Counted from the first letter of the stretch, positions 25,202 through 33,661 are shown. The stretch: DNA of 64,000 nt from Thermus sp. 2.9 (GCF_000794385.1 NZ_JTJB01000001.1:62001-126000), one strand, 5' to 3'. Numbers and translations: made by a program. The notes: generated from the letters alone by a model not told the origin.

Positions 25202-26416
25202 CTAAACCCAGGCGGCCATCCCTTTGCGGATCTTGAGGAGGGCTTCCACCAGGCGGTCCACGTCCTCCTTCGTGTTGTAGAGGTAAAAGCTCGCCCGGGC
25301 GGTGGCGGGCACGCCCAGCTTGCGGTGGAGGGGTTGGGCGCAGTGGTGGCCCGCCCGCACGGCGATCCCCTCCTGGTCCAGGAAGGTGGCCAGGTCGTGG
25401 GCGTGGAGCCGGCCCAGGGTGAAGGGGATGACCCCGCCCCGGTCCTCCCCTTTGGGGCCGTAGACCTTGAGGTCCGGCACCTCCTCCAGGCGCTCCAGGG
25501 CGTAGGCCAAAAGGGCCCGGTCGTGGGCGAAGACCTTGTCCATGCCCACCTCCATGAGGTACTGGGCGGCCTCCCCCAGGGCGACGGCCTCGGCGATGGG
25601 CGGGGTGCCCGCCTCAAAGCGCTGGGGCGGGGGGGCGTAGGTGGAGCGGTCCACGTGCACCTCGAGGATCATCTCCCCTCCTCCCAGGAAGGGCCCCATG
25701 CCTTCCAGGACCTCATACCGCCCCCAAAGCACCCCGGCCCCCGTGGGCCCCAACATCTTGTGGCCGGAAAGGGCGAAGAAGTCTGCCCCCAAGGCCTTCA
25801 CGTCCACGGGCAGGTGGGGGGCGCTTTGCGCCCCATCCACCACCATCAAAGCCCCCACCTCCTTGGCCCTCCTGGCGATCTCCGCCACGGGGTTAATGGT
25901 GCCCAGGACGTTGGACATGTGCACCACCGAGACCACCTTGACCCTCTCCGTAAGCAGGCGGTCCAGGGCGGAAAGGTCCAGCCGGCCCTCCTCGGTGAGG
26001 GGGATGGCCTTGATCCGGGCTCCCTTGAGCCCCGCCACCAGGTGCCAGGGCACAAGCCCTGCGTGGTGCTCCATTTCCGTGACCAGGATCTCGTCGCCCT
26101 CCTTAAGGTTCCTTAAGCCCCAAGCGTAGGCCACCAGGTTCAGGGCCTCGGTGGTGTTGCGCACGAAGATGATCTCCCTTTCCTCGGCGTTGAGGAAGCG
26201 GGCCATGCGGCGCCTTGCCTCCTCGTAGGCCTCGGTGGCGGCCACGGAAAGCCGGTAGGCTCCCCGGTGCACGTTGGCATTAAGCTCCTTGTAGTAGCGG
26301 TCCAGGGCCTCCAGGACCCGCTTGGGCTTCTGGCTGGTGGCGGCGGAGTCCAGGTAGACCAAGCCCGGCCGCCCCGCAATCAAGGGGAAGGCTTCCCTTA
26401 GGCTGGTGAAGTCCAT
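25202..26416 (-). CDS. sufS: Group II cysteine desulfurase SufS
   Basis: PLP enzyme that moves sulfur from cysteine to the Suf scaffold for Fe-S cluster assembly. The 404 residues have the PLP Lys in ALSGHKMLGPTG, the active Cys in RAGHHCAQPLH and the class V aminotransferase pattern VDGAQSAPH. Together with sufCBD at 39.3-43.1 kb it would complete the system, although no SufE/SufU gene is in the window. The start follows CTGGAGGC. It lies 15 nt after copB, in the copper operon direction. Confidence 0.92.
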   Translation of the reverse strand: MDFTSLREAFPLIAGRPGLVYLDSAATSQKPKRVLEALDRYYKELNANVHRGAYRLSVAATEAYEEARRRMARFLNAEEREIIFVRNTTEALNLVAYAWGLRNLKEGDEILVTEMEHHAGLVPWHLVAGLKGARIKAIPLTEEGRLDLSALDRLLTERVKVVSVVHMSNVLGTINPVAEIARRAKEVGALMVVDGAQSAPHLPVDVKALGADFFALSGHKMLGPTGAGVLWGRYEVLEGMGPFLGGGEMILEVHVDRSTYAPPPQRFEAGTPPIAEAVALGEAAQYLMEVGMDKVFAHDRALLAYALERLEEVPDLKVYGPKGEDRGGVIPFTLGRLHAHDLATFLDQEGIAVRAGHHCAQPLHRKLGVPATARASFYLYNTKEDVDRLVEALLKIRKGMAAWV

Positions 26417-26431
26417 GCCTCCAGTTTAGCC

Positions 26432-28456
26432 CTAGGTATCCAGGCGCGCCCGCCTTAAGAGGAGGGCGTTGAGGGCTACCACCACCGTGGAAAGGCTCAT
26501 GAAGAGGGCCCCGAGGGCCGGGGGAAGCAGGAGGCCAAAGGGGTAGGCTACGCCGGCGGCCAGGGGCAGGGCCACGATGTTGTACCCCGTGGCCCAGAAG
26601 AGGTTTTGGAGCATCTTCCTCCGGGTGGCCCGGGCCAGGTGGAGGAGGCGGACCACGTCCAGGGGATCGCTTTTGACCAGCACCACATCGGCGGATTCCA
26701 TGGCCACATTGGTCCCCGCTCCGATGGCCACCCCAAGGTCCGCCTCCAAGAGGGCAGGGGCGTCGTTGATCCCGTCCCCTACAAAGGCGGTGGGGCCTTG
26801 GGATTTTAGTTCCCGCACGATACGGGCCTTGTCCTGGGGTAGCACCCGGGCGCGGTAGCGCTCTATCCCCAGCTCCCGGGCCACGGTTCGGGCCACGGCC
26901 TCCGCGTCCCCAGTGAGCATCACCGGGGTGATCCCCATGCGCTTCAGGGCGTCTATCGCCTGCTTGGCCGTGGGGCGGAGGCGGTCGCGGAGGGCCAGGT
27001 AGGCGAGGACCCGACTTTCGTCCATCAGGGCCACCACGCTCTCCCCCCGGGCCTCGGCCTCCTCCAGGCCCTGCCGCAGGGAAGGGGGCACTTCCAGGCC
27101 CAGCTCCCCCGCCCACTCTGGGCGGCCCACCCGGTAGAGGCGGCCTTCCACCCGGCCCTCCACCCCTTTCCCGGGGATGGCCCGGAAGTCCTGGACCGAG
27201 GGGAGGGGAAGCCCCCGCTCCTTGGCGGCCTCCAGGATGGCCTGGGCCAGGGGGTGCTCGGAGAAGGCCTCGAGGGCCGCGGCCAAGGTTAGGGCCTCCT
27301 GCTCCCCAAGGCCATCCGCATACACCGCCCGCACCTCAAACTGCCCTTCGGTGAGGGTGCCGGTCTTGTCCAGGGCCACGTACCGGAGGCCCGTGGCCCG
27401 CTCAAAGGCCTCCCGGTTTCGGATGAGGATTCCCCTTTGGGCGGCCATGGCTGTGGCGTTGACCACCACCAAGGGTATGGCCAGGCCCAGAGCGTGGGGA
27501 CAGGCGATAATCACCACGGTCACCGCCCGCTCCAGGGCGAAGGACAAGGATGCGTCGGCTAGAAGCCATAGGAGGAAGGTTGCGCTTCCACCCAGCACCG
27601 CCACGTAGAAAAGCCACCCCGCGACTCGTTCACCAAGGTCCTGAAACCGGCTCCGGGAAACCTGGGCTTCCTCCACCAGGCGCATGATCTGCCCCAGGGT
27701 GGTGGAGGTTCCGGTGCGGGTTACCCGCACCACGATGGCTCCTTCCCCGTTTAACGCCCCAGCCAGCACCTCGTCCCCCACCCCTTTGGCCACGGGCCGG
27801 GACTCCCCGGTGAGGAAGGCCTCGTTCATGCTGGTGGCTCCTTCCACCACCACGCCATCCGCGGGCACCTGCTCCCCCGGGCGGATGAGGATGAGGTCGC
27901 CTTCCTTTAGGGCCTCGGTGGGCACGTCCTCAATCCGGCCATCCCGGACCCGGTGGGCCGTCTGGGGCATCAGCTTGGCCAAGGCCCTTAGGGCCTCCCC
28001 TGCCCCCAGGATGGCCTTCATTTCCAGAAAGTGGCCCAGGAGCATCACGTCCACCAAGGTGGCCAGTTCCCACCAGAAGGGTTTCCCCTTTAGGCCCAGC
28101 TCCACAGCCAGGCTGTAGGCAAAGGCCACGGTGATCCCCAAGGCCACCAGGGTCATCATCCCCGGCCGCCTTCCCCTTAGCTCCCGGCTGGCACCCTGGA
28201 GAAATACGCCCCCGCCATAGAAGTAGATAATGGTTCCGAGGAGGAGGGGCATCCAAGGGACCCCGTCCCAGGGGGGTAAGCGGAGGAAACCCCTCACCTC
28301 ATCAGAGGCGTAAAGGATCGGCAGGGTGAGGAGAAGTGAGACCAGGAAGCGATTCCGGAACATCTCCGGGGTATGGCCGGCATGCCGGTCCAAAGCCTTA
28401 GTAGAGGCAGTGTGGGAAGGGTGGTGATGGTGGTGGTGATGGTGGTGGGGAGGCAT
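26432..28456 (-). CDS. copB: Copper-transporting P1B-3 type ATPase CopB
   Basis: Exports copper, probably Cu(II), from the cytoplasm. The 674-residue protein has a run of nine His (residues 4-12) instead of a CxxC domain, eight predicted helices, the diagnostic CPH motif in [24 protein letters not shown] and the GDGINDAPALLEADLG hinge. CPH with a His-rich N-terminus defines the CopB class. Its ATG overlaps the stop of the multicopper oxidase by one base (TAATG), so the two are coupled and share the promoter at 29869-29901. Confidence 0.94.
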   Translation of the reverse strand: MPPHHHHHHHHHPSHTASTKALDRHAGHTPEMFRNRFLVSLLLTLPILYASDEVRGFLRLPPWDGVPWMPLLLGTIIYFYGGGVFLQGASRELRGRRPGMMTLVALGITVAFAYSLAVELGLKGKPFWWELATLVDVMLLGHFLEMKAILGAGEALRALAKLMPQTAHRVRDGRIEDVPTEALKEGDLILIRPGEQVPADGVVVEGATSMNEAFLTGESRPVAKGVGDEVLAGALNGEGAIVVRVTRTGTSTTLGQIMRLVEEAQVSRSRFQDLGERVAGWLFYVAVLGGSATFLLWLLADASLSFALERAVTVVIIACPHALGLAIPLVVVNATAMAAQRGILIRNREAFERATGLRYVALDKTGTLTEGQFEVRAVYADGLGEQEALTLAAALEAFSEHPLAQAILEAAKERGLPLPSVQDFRAIPGKGVEGRVEGRLYRVGRPEWAGELGLEVPPSLRQGLEEAEARGESVVALMDESRVLAYLALRDRLRPTAKQAIDALKRMGITPVMLTGDAEAVARTVARELGIERYRARVLPQDKARIVRELKSQGPTAFVGDGINDAPALLEADLGVAIGAGTNVAMESADVVLVKSDPLDVVRLLHLARATRRKMLQNLFWATGYNIVALPLAAGVAYPFGLLLPPALGALFMSLSTVVVALNALLLRRARLDT

Positions 28457-29859
28457 TAGCTCACCTCCAGAATCCCCATCATGCCCCGGTCCTCGTGCTC
28501 CACGATGTGGCAGTGGAAGACGGTCTTCCCGGGCAGGTTCCTAAGGGGAACCAGAAGGCGCACCACCTCCTTGGCCTTTAGGTTCACCACGTCCTTAAGG
28601 GCGCGGTAAGGGAAGGCCTTGCCGTTCACGGAGAGGACCTGGAAGGGATGGGTGTGGAGGTGGAAGGGATGGTCCATGTCCCCTTGGTTTTCCAACTCCC
28701 AGACCTCGAGGTCGCCCACCCGCCCGCGGAAGTCCACCCGACGGTGGTCAAAGGTCTTGCCGTTGATGAAGAAGCGCCCGGCCATCATGTCCTCCGTGAA
28801 GGTGATGCGCCGGGTCACCCTGGCCTGGTTGGGGCTGAGGGCGGGCAGTTTGGCCAGGGCCTTGGGCAGGGGGAGGGGTTTGGGGCGGGGCGGGGCCACC
28901 AGGGTGAGGAGGGTTTGGGGCCTTTGGCTTGTTCCCATGGCCATTCCTCCGTGGCCCATGTGCTCCATCCCGCCCATCATGTGGACCCCTCGGTCGTAGG
29001 GAAGGGCGAGGAGGCGGAAAGCCCCTTCCTTCTGGAAGCGCACCAGGACCTCTGCCCGTTCCCCGGGGGCCAGGAGGAGTTCGGGGACCTCATAGGGTTC
29101 CTCCAGGAAGCCCCCGTCGCTGGCGATGAGGTAAAGGGGGTGCGCCTCCAGCTTAAGCAGGAAGTAGCGGGCGTTGCTGGCGTTCAGCAGGCGGAGGCGC
29201 AAGGTGGCCTTGCCGGCCCGCAAGGTGGGGCGGGAGGCCCCGTTGACCAGGAGGAGGTTGCCCTCCTTGCCGTTGATCCAGTCCATGGGGGTGTGGGCGG
29301 CGGGGCGGCCTGATGCGAGTTCCAGGTCCTTGAGGACCAAAAGGTGCTCCTCGGCTTCCCGGAGTTCAGGAATCCCGTCCACGGGGCTTTCCACCACCAG
29401 GGCCCCCGCTAGTCCGGCGAAGAGCTGGGGGGCCACCCGCCCGTGCAAGTGGGGATGGTACCAGAAGGTTCCCGCCAGGTCCTGGGGGACGGTGAAAACA
29501 TAGCTCCAGGTTTCCCTGGGCGGGATTTCCAAAAAGGGGTCGTCCACCTTGGGGGAGATGGGAAGCCCGTGCCAGTGCAGGTTGGTGGATTCGGGGAGGA
29601 GGTTTTCCAGCTCGAGGCGAACCGTATCCCCGGGGCGTACCCGAAGGGTGGGCCCCGGGAAGCTACCCCCATAGGTCCAAAGCCGAGCTTCCCGCCCGGC
29701 CACGGTAACGGGAGTGGGGGCCACCTTCAACCGCACCTGTAATAGCCCTTCCCGGCTTTTGAGCACCGGGGGCTCGGGAAAGGGGGCCTGCCCCCTGGCC
29801 AGGGGAGATAGAAGAAGGCCTGCCGTGAGCTTAAGAAGGGCTCGGCGGTCGGTATTCAT
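28456..29859 (-). CDS. Multicopper oxidase (laccase-type)
   Basis: Three-cupredoxin oxidase, 467 residues, like the thermostable Thermus laccase. The N-terminus TDRRALLKLTAGLLL suggests Tat export. Copper ligands are visible in NLHWHGLP, WYHPHLHG, HPFHLHTHPFQV and HCHIVEHEDRGM (type 1/2/3 sites). A Met-rich loop (HMMGGMEHMGHGGMAMG) near residue 290-310 is typical of cuprous oxidases such as CueO. It probably oxidises toxic Cu(I) in the periplasm. First gene of the operon with copB. Confidence 0.94.
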   Translation of the reverse strand: MNTDRRALLKLTAGLLLSPLARGQAPFPEPPVLKSREGLLQVRLKVAPTPVTVAGREARLWTYGGSFPGPTLRVRPGDTVRLELENLLPESTNLHWHGLPISPKVDDPFLEIPPRETWSYVFTVPQDLAGTFWYHPHLHGRVAPQLFAGLAGALVVESPVDGIPELREAEEHLLVLKDLELASGRPAAHTPMDWINGKEGNLLLVNGASRPTLRAGKATLRLRLLNASNARYFLLKLEAHPLYLIASDGGFLEEPYEVPELLLAPGERAEVLVRFQKEGAFRLLALPYDRGVHMMGGMEHMGHGGMAMGTSQRPQTLLTLVAPPRPKPLPLPKALAKLPALSPNQARVTRRITFTEDMMAGRFFINGKTFDHRRVDFRGRVGDLEVWELENQGDMDHPFHLHTHPFQVLSVNGKAFPYRALKDVVNLKAKEVVRLLVPLRNLPGKTVFHCHIVEHEDRGMMGILEVS

Positions 29860-29868
29860 ACCCTTATG

Positions 29869-29901
29869 AGGATAAGGGGGGTTTGTAAAGGAAGTATAAA
29901 G
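29869..29901 (-). promoter_or_regulatory. Copper-regulator promoter, oxidase-copB operon
   Basis: On the minus strand: CTTTAT (29896-29901), 5 bp, CTTTAC (29885-29890), 10 bp, TATCCT (29869-29874). It has the same layout and spacing as the other four copper-island promoters. The ATG lies 9 nt after the -10. Confidence 0.7.
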
Positions 29902-29917
29902 GTCCCTCCAGAACCCC

Positions 29918-30307
29918 CTAGAGTTTGGCCAGGGCTTTCTCCAGCCGGTTTCTCGCCTCCTCGGCTACGGGTTTGAGCGCCTCCTGGGTTTCTGTAGGAA
30001 GGATCCGGAACATCTCCCTGGGATCCTGCAAGAGGACCTCCACGCCCTCTGGCCCCTCCTTGAGCACCGCATTGCAGGGGAGGAGGAGGCCGATATCGGG
30101 CTCGGCCTCGAGGGCCTTAGCGGCCAGGTTCGGGTTGCAGGCCCCCAGGATCAGGTAAGGGGGCCTTTCCAGGCCCAGGCGGGCTTTTAGGGTGGCGGCC
30201 ACATCGATCTCCGTGAGGATGCCGAAGCCCTCTTCCTTTAGAGCGGCCTCCAGCCGGGCCCGGGCCTCGGCCAGGCTGGCTTTTAGGGTTTTCCTTAGGT
30301 CCGTCAC
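29918..30307 (-). CDS. DUF302 protein
   Basis: A 129-residue protein of the DUF302 family, often found near copper or thiol-stress genes; function unknown. KTLKASLAEARARLEAALKEEGFGILTEIDV (two segments here) begins the domain, and YLILGACNPNLAAKALEAE with a Cys is its conserved core. No signal peptide. The GTG at 30307 is chosen because AAGGAGGG lies 5 nt upstream; the longer frame beyond it is non-coding. TACACT about 20 nt upstream of the start is a possible -10. The copper boxes found at neighbouring promoters are absent here. Confidence 0.85.
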   Translation of the reverse strand: MTDLRKTLKASLAEARARLEAALKEEGFGILTEIDVAATLKARLGLERPPYLILGACNPNLAAKALEAEPDIGLLLPCNAVLKEGPEGVEVLLQDPREMFRILPTETQEALKPVAEEARNRLEKALAKL

Positions 30308-30401
30308 GATACCCTCCTTACCTAAAGTGTAGCGGAACCTGAGGGAAAAGGCCTTTCGTGAAAGTTGTGTTGAGGGGTTTTGGGGGGTATAGGAAAGGCC
30401 C

Positions 30402-30438
30402 GGGCCCCGCCCAGGGCAGCTGCCCCGGGCAAGGGCCC
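30402..30438 (-). other. GC-rich hairpin after the Met-rich gene
   Basis: GGGCAGCTGCCC (30414-30425) is a perfect palindrome, flanked by GGGCCC arms (30402-30407 and 30433-30438). It lies just after the stop of the 30447-31100 gene. No T-tract follows on the minus strand, so it may end or protect the transcript without being a classical terminator. Confidence 0.4.
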
Positions 30439-30446
30439 TACCGGGA

Positions 30447-31100
30447 TCACTCTCCCAGGAAGAAGCCGTGCCAGGTGTGGACCCAGACCTCCCCCGTGTA
30501 GGCATTCACGGAAAGCATGCCCTCCACCTCCTTGCGCCCGAAGTCAAAGGTGTAGTACCCGGGGAAAGCCCCGGCTTCCATCACCTGGGCACCCGGGAGG
30601 TAGCCTTTCAGGAAGGTCTCGGCCAGCTTCCTGGCTTCCGCCAAGGGGAAGCGGACAGGAGTCTGCACGGGCCCGCCCATCATGCCGTAACGGGTGTTCC
30701 ACATCATGTTGGGGCCAGGTTCCGGGGAAACCACCCCGGTGTAGCGATCGGCGATGAGCTCAAAAAGCCCCTGCCCTTTCTCGTCCACCACCTGGGCGTA
30801 GTAGTTTTGGCTGAAGGCCATGAAGTCCTTAAGGCGTGCCCCTGGGTAGAGGCGCTTGGCGTAAGCCTCCATCCGCGCTTTGGCTTCTGCCTGGGGAATG
30901 GGCCGGGCTTCCGGAGGGTAGACCGCCATCATGCCCATCATCCCGTGGCCGCCCATCATGCCGTAGCCCATCATCCCCGGGCCGTACTGCGGGCCGTAGC
31001 CCATCATCCCCGGGCCGAAGTCCCCCATCATGCCCTGGGTGAGGGCAAGGCCTAAAAGCGCAAGGGCCAGAACTCCTAGAGTTAAACCGTAGCGTTTCAT
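30447..31100 (-). CDS. Met-rich secreted copper-associated protein
   Basis: Not assigned to a named family. The 217 residues have a signal peptide (1-22), a Met/Gly/Tyr-rich repeat region (about 23-58) in which GPGMMGYG-type units recur, and a C-terminal domain (about 60-215) with repeated YAKRLYPGARLKDFMAF and FLKGYLPGAQVMEAGAF segments, a PepSY-like internal duplication. The Met-rich part should bind Cu(I). It overlaps the preceding SHOCT gene by 4 nt, and both are under the divergent promoter at 31357-31378. Confidence 0.8.
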   Translation of the reverse strand: MKRYGLTLGVLALALLGLALTQGMMGDFGPGMMGYGPQYGPGMMGYGMMGGHGMMGMMAVYPPEARPIPQAEAKARMEAYAKRLYPGARLKDFMAFSQNYYAQVVDEKGQGLFELIADRYTGVVSPEPGPNMMWNTRYGMMGGPVQTPVRFPLAEARKLAETFLKGYLPGAQVMEAGAFPGYYTFDFGRKEVEGMLSVNAYTGEVWVHTWHGFFLGE

Positions 31101-31339
31101 GCTTCACCTCTCTTTTCCAGTTCCTTCCGCAACCTTCTGTAGGTTTCCTCGTCCAGCTCGCCCCTGGCGTACCGGAGGCGCAGGGCCTCCAGGGCCGCAT
31201 CCTTTTTGGGCCCGCCGCCTCCCCCCCAGGCCCGAAGCCCCAGGTAAAAGAGGCCAGCCAAGAGGGCCAGGATGAGGAGCATGTTGAGAAGCCCGAGGAA
31301 CCACCCGAAACCCATGCCGCCCCAACCCATCATGCCCAC
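31097..31339 (-). CDS. SHOCT-domain membrane peptide 1
   Basis: An 80-residue protein: a Met/Gly start, one transmembrane segment (about 13-36), a Gly-rich hinge and a C-terminal SHOCT motif, LEALRLRYARGELDEETYRRL. SHOCT tails occur on small membrane proteins near metal and envelope stress genes. The GTG at 31339 is 6 nt after GGAGG. A paralogue lies at 35973-36194, next to the regulator genes. Confidence 0.85.
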   Translation of the reverse strand: MGMMGWGGMGFGWFLGLLNMLLILALLAGLFYLGLRAWGGGGGPKKDAALEALRLRYARGELDEETYRRLRKELEKRGEA

Positions 31340-31356
31340 GATCCACCTCCATCTGT

Positions 31357-31429
31357 ACCCTAGGCCGGTATTGTTAAGCTGGCGTAAAGGAGCTGGCTTT
31401 ACCTGGGCTTAACATTGGGCCCCTAGTCT
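31357..31429. promoter_or_regulatory. Divergent copper-regulator promoters with back-to-back boxes
   Basis: Two inverted copies of the same module face each other. Minus strand: CTTTAC (31384-31389), N5, CTTAAC (31373-31378), N10, TAGGGT (31357-31362). Plus strand: CTTTAC (31397-31402), N5, CTTAAC (31408-31413), N10, TAGTCT (31424-31429). The two are separated by 7 bp. The first drives the SHOCT-Met-rich pair, the second the CcdA-like gene, whose ATG is 8 nt after TAGTCT. Confidence 0.8.
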
Positions 31430-31437
31430 TTACGTAG

Positions 31438-32262
31438 ATGCCGAGAGGATACGTGGGGCTTGGTTTCGCTTTCCTGGTCCTGATTGGGTTGGCCTTGGGA
31501 AGTGGGTTACTGAAAGAGGTATCCTGGGAGCTTTACCGGGTAGCCAACTCCTTATACGCCCTCTTGGCCCCGTGGGTGGACGGGCTGAGGCGGGAGGTGG
31601 GGGTGCCATGGCTTTCCGCTTTTCTCCTGGGAGTCCTGGCGGCCTTCGCTCCCTGCCAGATCACCACGGGGGCCAGTGCCCTGGCCTACCTGGCTCCTTC
31701 CGCCCTCGAGGGGAGGGTCTGGCCCCGGTTTCTGGCCTTTCTCCTGGGGAAGGCCTTCACCTACCTGGCGCTGGCCGGGGTCGTTCTCTTTTTCCTGGGC
31801 GGGGTTTTGGACAACCCCGGGGCGGTCTTCCGCCCGGTGCGCTTGGCCCTTGGCCCCTTCATGGTCCTGGTGGGCTTGGGCCTTTTGGGGGTGGTGCGCT
31901 GGCCCCTGGCCTGGGGGGTGCCGGAGGGCGTGGGGGCCCGGGTGGGAACGTGGGGCGGGCTTCTTGGGCCCCTAGCCCTCGGGGGGGTTTACGGCCTGGC
32001 CTTCTGCCCCACCCTCTTCTGGCTTTTTTTCGGTCTTTTGCTTCCCCTGGCCCTGGCCTCCCCCCTGGGTTTCCTGCTCCCCGGTGTGTTTGCCCTGGGG
32101 ACGGGTCTCCCCTTGGGTTTGCTGCTACTGCTCTTCGCCCGCCTGGGCCGGGGCCAAGCCCTTAAGGGGATGCGCCATCTGGGGAGCGCGCTTTTGAGGG
32201 GTGCAGGAGGGGTCTTCGTGGTGCTGGGGATTTTGGACACGGTGCTTTACTGGAACCTCTAG
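31438..32262 (+). CDS. CcdA/DsbD-like membrane protein
   Basis: A 274-residue polytopic protein with six to seven helices. It has a Cys in two membrane segments, FAPCQITTGASALAYL and GLAFCPTLFWLFFGL, each beside Pro, the arrangement of CcdA/ScsB-type transmembrane electron carriers that pass reducing equivalents from cytosolic thioredoxin to envelope thiols. In this copper context it may keep copper-exposed thiols reduced. The start at 31438 fits the nearly leaderless promoter. Followed by the methyltransferase gene 17 nt later. Confidence 0.8.
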   Translation: MPRGYVGLGFAFLVLIGLALGSGLLKEVSWELYRVANSLYALLAPWVDGLRREVGVPWLSAFLLGVLAAFAPCQITTGASALAYLAPSALEGRVWPRFLAFLLGKAFTYLALAGVVLFFLGGVLDNPGAVFRPVRLALGPFMVLVGLGLLGVVRWPLAWGVPEGVGARVGTWGGLLGPLALGGVYGLAFCPTLFWLFFGLLLPLALASPLGFLLPGVFALGTGLPLGLLLLLFARLGRGQALKGMRHLGSALLRGAGGVFVVLGILDTVLYWNL

Positions 32263-32278
32263 CATGGGAGGCAAGGGC

Positions 32279-32899
32279 ATGAAGAGGGGTCTAAGGGCCC
32301 GGTTTTTCGCGGCGCTTCTTCCCGCTCTTTCCCAGGGGCACGCCAGGGTAAGCGAGCCCTGGCGGAGGAAACTCCTGGGAGGCCTGGCGGGCACGGTGTT
32401 GGAGATCGGCCCGGGAACGGGGGTCAACCTGGCCTACCTGCCGGATGGGGTCTACTGGATTGGCCTCGAGCCCAATCCCTACTTCCACCCCCACCTCCGG
32501 CGGGCTCTAAGCCTCAGGGGGCTTTCCGGCGATGTTCTTTTAGGTCAGGCGGAGGCCATCCCCCTGCCGGAGGGAAGCGTGGAGGCCGTGGTGGCCACCT
32601 TGGTCCTGTGCTCGGTGGAGGATCCCAGGCGGGCGTTGGCGGAGATCCTTAGGGTGTTGAAGCCCGGGGGGCGTTTCGTCTTTTTGGAACATGTGGCCGC
32701 TCCCCGGGGTTCCGGCCTGCGCTGGGCCCAGGACCTCCTCTGCCCCCTATGGGCCTTCTTGGGGGATGGCTGCCACCCCAACCGGGAAACCCTGGCCCTT
32801 ATCCGGGAGGCCGGGTTTGCCCGGGTGGAGGCAGCGTCCTTCGCTTTGCCCCTTCCCCTGGTGGCCCCCCATGTGGCCGGGGTGGCCTGGAAGGAATAG
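32279..32899 (+). CDS. SAM methyltransferase, METTL7-like
   Basis: Class I methyltransferase of 206 residues with the SAM motif LEIGPGTGVNLAYLP, then LCSVEDPRRAL and RVLKPGGRFVFLEH. The tail (CPLWAFLGDGCHPNRET, then PLVAPHVAGVA) closely recalls eukaryotic METTL7/TMT1 thiol methyltransferases, where LGDGC and a PHIxGxA end are typical. Thiol S-methylation is therefore a fair guess, not shown. The ATG at 32279 follows GGAGG with 7-nt spacing; one at 32264 is an alternative. Confidence 0.8.
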   Translation: MKRGLRARFFAALLPALSQGHARVSEPWRRKLLGGLAGTVLEIGPGTGVNLAYLPDGVYWIGLEPNPYFHPHLRRALSLRGLSGDVLLGQAEAIPLPEGSVEAVVATLVLCSVEDPRRALAEILRVLKPGGRFVFLEHVAAPRGSGLRWAQDLLCPLWAFLGDGCHPNRETLALIREAGFARVEAASFALPLPLVAPHVAGVAWKE

Positions 32900-32902
32900 C
32901 CC

Positions 32903-33661
32903 TTAGCGCCCCCGCCAGAGGGTGCCCCTTCCGTCCACCCAGGCCAGCAGGCCCTCCTCCTGGGGGTGGGCGGCCAGGGCCAGGACCGTCCCCTGCCAGA
33001 GCCTGCGCCACCCTGCCTCCGTCTGCCGCCAGAGGCCGAGCTTTCCTCCCAGGTGCAGGGTGCCGGAGGGGGAGAGGGCCAAGGGTCCCGGGGCAGGGTC
33101 TGGGGAGGGGAGGGGGCGGAAGCTTTGGCCCCCGTCCTCGCTCAGGAAGAGCCCTCTTTCCATAAGGGAGGCCCAGAGGCGCCCTTTTTGGTCCACCAGT
33201 AAAAAGGCCATCCCCGCCTTGGGCAGGCCCTGGGCAGGCAACTTCGTCCAGGTCTGCCCTCCATCCTGACTCTGGAAGTAGCCGTAGGTGGCCTCGAGGG
33301 TGTAGTGGACCTCGGGCTTCTTGGGATTTACGGCATAGGCGTGGAGGTCCAAGGCGGGAAGGCCCTTGGGCTTTAGGTCGCGGAAGCGCTTGAGATCCTG
33401 GCTTTCCGCAAGAATCCAGTGCCCGGCAACCAGGAGGCGCCTGCCGTCCCAGGCCAGGTTCATGGCGTCCCAGTCCCGCCGCCGCACCAGGTCCTGGGAG
33501 GTGCTGTTATTCCAGAGAACAATGCCGTCGTGGTGGCCCAGGAGCAAGGCTCCGGAGGGATGCCACAGGAGGGCGTGAACGTCCCGCGTGGGCACCGGAC
33601 ACAGGGGAGTTTGGGCCAGGGCGAGGCCGAGGAAGAGGGTAAAAAAGGTGAAAGGGCGCAT
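32903..33661 (-). CDS. Secreted Asp-box repeat protein
   Basis: A 252-residue exported protein (signal peptide 1-16) that looks like a beta-propeller or sialidase-like repeat protein: Asp-box units SQDGGQTW and SEDGGQSF, with flanking RLLVAGH and GRLWASL strands. Such proteins near copper genes are usually of unknown function. The catalytic residues of true sialidases are not evident. It follows the CueP-like gene after 6 nt and shares its promoter. It converges on the methyltransferase gene with 3 nt between. Confidence 0.75.
   Translation of the reverse strand: MRPFTFFTLFLGLALAQTPLCPVPTRDVHALLWHPSGALLLGHHDGIVLWNNSTSQDLVRRRDWDAMNLAWDGRRLLVAGHWILAESQDLKRFRDLKPKGLPALDLHAYAVNPKKPEVHYTLEATYGYFQSQDGGQTWTKLPAQGLPKAGMAFLLVDQKGRLWASLMERGLFLSEDGGQSFRPLPSPDPAPGPLALSPSGTLHLGGKLGLWRQTEAGWRRLWQGTVLALAAHPQEEGLLAWVDGRGTLWRGR

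Noticed and set aside
26432-28456. Nine-His run at the CopB N-terminus as a cloning tag
   Set aside because: It is encoded with mixed CAC/CAT codons in genomic context and His-rich N-termini are normal for CopB proteins.
30308-30400. Copper-regulator boxes upstream of the DUF302 gene
   Set aside because: I aligned each possible -10 with the 10-5 spacing and found no CTTTAC/CTTAAC pair.
31428-31433. A third CTTTAC copy before the CcdA-like gene
   Set aside because: It overlaps the -10 and start region and has no partner at 11-bp spacing; likely chance.
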